Shown piece after piece: positions 6,026 through 7,282 of a DNA stretch of 7,282 nucleotides; position 1 is the stretch's first letter, and every line of letters begins with the position of its first letter. Origin of the DNA: a bacterium (GTDB lineage Bacteria; Actinomycetota; Actinomycetes; Actinomycetales; Actinomycetaceae); assembly GCA_030544165.1 (NCBI GenBank), contig JAUNRP010000104.1, positions 1 to 7,282 on the forward strand, read 5' to 3'. The notes under the pieces were generated by a model, which was given only the letters and a program-made list of their open reading frames with translations, was not told where the DNA came from and searched no databases. Made by a program: the position numbers and the translations under genes.

Positions 6026-7249
6026 CTACCCCACCCGGCCCAGGACCGAGGTGAGGGCCCGGGTGAAGGCGGCGGCGTCGTCGTCGGAGAGGACGAACGG
6101 CGGGGCCAGGCGCAGCGTGGTGGGGTTGACCGCGTTCACGATGAAGCCCTCGCCCAGCAGGGCCGCGGCCACGGGGGCGGCGGGCTGGTCCAGCTCGATT
6201 CCGATCAGCAGGCCCTCTCCCCGTACCCCGACGACGCGCGGGACCTGCGCCAACTCGGCCCTCCAGCGCGCACCGAGCTCCCGGACGCGCGGGAGGAGCG
6301 CCTCGATCTCCTCTGCCACCGCGAGGGCCACGGCGGCGGCCGGCGGGTTGCCCCCGAACGTGTTGCCGTGCTGGCCGGGCTGCAGCAGGGAGGAGGCCGC
6401 CCCGTAGCCGATCACGGCCCCGACCGGGAATCCGCCGCCGATGCCCTTGGCCATCGTCACCACATCGGGCGTGATGCCGAAGCGGGTGTGGGCGAGCCAC
6501 TCGCCGGTGCGGCCGGCGCCGGTCTGGACCTCGTCCACCACGAGAAGGGCGCCGTGCTGGGTGGTGAGCTCGCGGGCGGCGCGGACGAACCCGGGATCGA
6601 GCGGGTAGACGCCCGCCTCGCCCTGGATGGCCTCGATGAAGAGCGCGGCCACTCCCCCGCCGGAGAGTTCGCGCTCCAGGGCGGCCACGTCACCGGGGGC
6701 CACGAAGCTGGCGTTGCCCGTCATGGGCGCGAAGGGCTCGCGGTACGCAGGCTTCCACGTGAGCGAGAGCGCGCCGAGCGTGCGGCCGTGGAACGAGCCC
6801 TCGAGCGCCACCATCCGGCCGCCCGGCCGGTGGGCGAGCGCCATCTTGAGGGCGGTCTCGTTGGCCTCCGAACCGGAGTTCACGAGGAGCGCGCGCCCGC
6901 CCTCGGGATTATCCGCAAGCTCGAGGAGCTTGTGCGCAAACGCGAGCTGCGGCGGGCTGGTGAACAGGTTCGAGACGTGCCCGAGGCGGGCGAACTGCTC
7001 GCTCACCGCGCCCACCACGGCCGGGTGGGCGTGGCCGAGCGCGTTGACGGCGATCCCGGCGAGCAGGTCCACGTACTTCCTCCCGGCCTCGTCCCACACG
7101 TGGGCGCCCTCGCCGCGGACGAGTTCGAGCTGGGGGGAGCCGAAGATCCCCATGTAGGTCCCGGCGTAGTCCTCGCGCCAGGTGCGCGCGCCGGCGGCAC
7201 CTGCGGGTCCAGCGGGGTCCGCCGTGCCCGCCGCACTCTTCTCGGTCAC
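6026..7249 (-). CDS. argD: Acetylornithine aminotransferase (EC 2.6.1.11)
   Basis: PLP-dependent class III aminotransferase that converts N-acetylglutamate semialdehyde and glutamate to N-acetylornithine and 2-oxoglutarate in arginine synthesis; cytoplasmic. Counting from GTG 7249 (407 residues), the landmarks are SGSEAN (125-130) for the PLP phosphate, EGSFHGRT (150-157), the PLP-ring aspartate in VVDEVQTGAGRTG (237-249), the Schiff-base lysine in TMAKGIGGGFPVGA (Lys268) and HGNTFGGNP (294-302). The N-terminal about 20 residues are an Ala/Gly/Pro-rich tail. GGAGG abuts the ATG at 7255, too close to be used, whereas GTG two codons later sits 6 bp away. It faces arcB with 26 bp between stops and is on the strand of argR-argH. 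It is probably the distal gene of an argC-J-B-D block beyond the window. A related succinylornithine or GABA aminotransferase is less likely, given the arg context. Confidence 0.94.
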   Translation of the reverse strand: MTEKSAAGTADPAGPAGAAGARTWREDYAGTYMGIFGSPQLELVRGEGAHVWDEAGRKYVDLLAGIAVNALGHAHPAVVGAVSEQFARLGHVSNLFTSPPQLAFAHKLLELADNPEGGRALLVNSGSEANETALKMALAHRPGGRMVALEGSFHGRTLGALSLTWKPAYREPFAPMTGNASFVAPGDVAALERELSGGGVAALFIEAIQGEAGVYPLDPGFVRAARELTTQHGALLVVDEVQTGAGRTGEWLAHTRFGITPDVVTMAKGIGGGFPVGAVIGYGAASSLLQPGQHGNTFGGNPPAAAVALAVAEEIEALLPRVRELGARWRAELAQVPRVVGVRGEGLLIGIELDQPAAPVAAALLGEGFIVNAVNPTTLRLAPPFVLSDDDAAAFTRALTSVLGRVG

Positions 7250-7255
7250 TGCCAT

Positions 7256-7260
7256 CCTCC
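7256..7260 (-). promoter_or_regulatory. Ribosome binding site deciding the argD start
   Basis: The minus strand reads GCGGAGG immediately followed by ATGGCAGTG. GGAGG has zero spacing to the ATG at 7255 but 6 bp to the in-frame GTG at 7249, favouring the GTG start and removing two residues. Confidence 0.65.
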
Positions 7261-7282
7261 GCTGTCCGGGTGGACGAGCGTG

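Noticed and set aside
3705..6500. A 931-codon open frame on the minus strand opposite arcA, arcB and the 3' end of argD
   Set aside because: It is antisense to two unmistakable enzymes, is rich in Arg, Gly, His and Val, shows no recognisable domain, and is the usual stop-free shadow produced by high-GC third codon positions.

Overview
The window is very GC-rich, with mostly G or C at third codon positions. The tight argR-argH-tyrS order, followed by what looks like an rRNA operon leader, points to a high-GC actinobacterium, most plausibly a member of the Micrococcales. That assignment is an inference from gene order and motif style; no species can be named from the sequence.

Layout, left to right. 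Positions 1-453 hold no protein gene. Read on the minus strand they contain two promoters with 17-bp spacers (-10 hexamers TAAAGT and TAGAGT) and then a leader with a boxA-like TGTTGTTTGA. This is the pattern expected just upstream of a 16S rRNA gene lying beyond position 1. Positions 454-3696 are a compact minus-strand run transcribed argR, argH, tyrS: arginine repressor, argininosuccinate lyase and tyrosyl-tRNA synthetase. argR and argH overlap by 8 bp, and argH and tyrS are 20 bp apart. A 29-bp divergent intergenic region (3697-3725) separates argR from a plus-strand pair, arcA (arginine deiminase) and arcB (ornithine carbamoyltransferase), 12 bp apart. arcB converges on argD (acetylornithine aminotransferase, minus strand, 6026-7249) with 26 bp between the stop codons. 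argD is probably the end of an upstream argCJB-D block lying off the right edge.

How the genes fit together. argD, argR and argH belong to arginine biosynthesis. arcA and arcB are the first two steps of the arginine deiminase route, in which arginine becomes citrulline and then ornithine plus carbamoyl phosphate. In the common actinobacterial order argC-J-B-D-F-R-(G)-H, the slot between argD and argR holds the anabolic argF. Here that slot holds an inverted arcAB pair instead. The only ornithine carbamoyltransferase visible is of the ArcB/enterobacterial type. A palindrome, TGCAT-AAC-ATGCA, also readable as a tandem TGCATAA repeat, lies across the arcA start and 21 bp upstream of argR. It is a good candidate ArgR operator controlling both directions. 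arcC, arcD, argF and argG are not in the window.

All six proteins look intact, with their expected catalytic motifs. No mobile elements, CRISPR arrays or tRNA genes were seen. The most interesting feature is the embedding of a catabolic arginine module within the biosynthetic cluster, not a new protein family.
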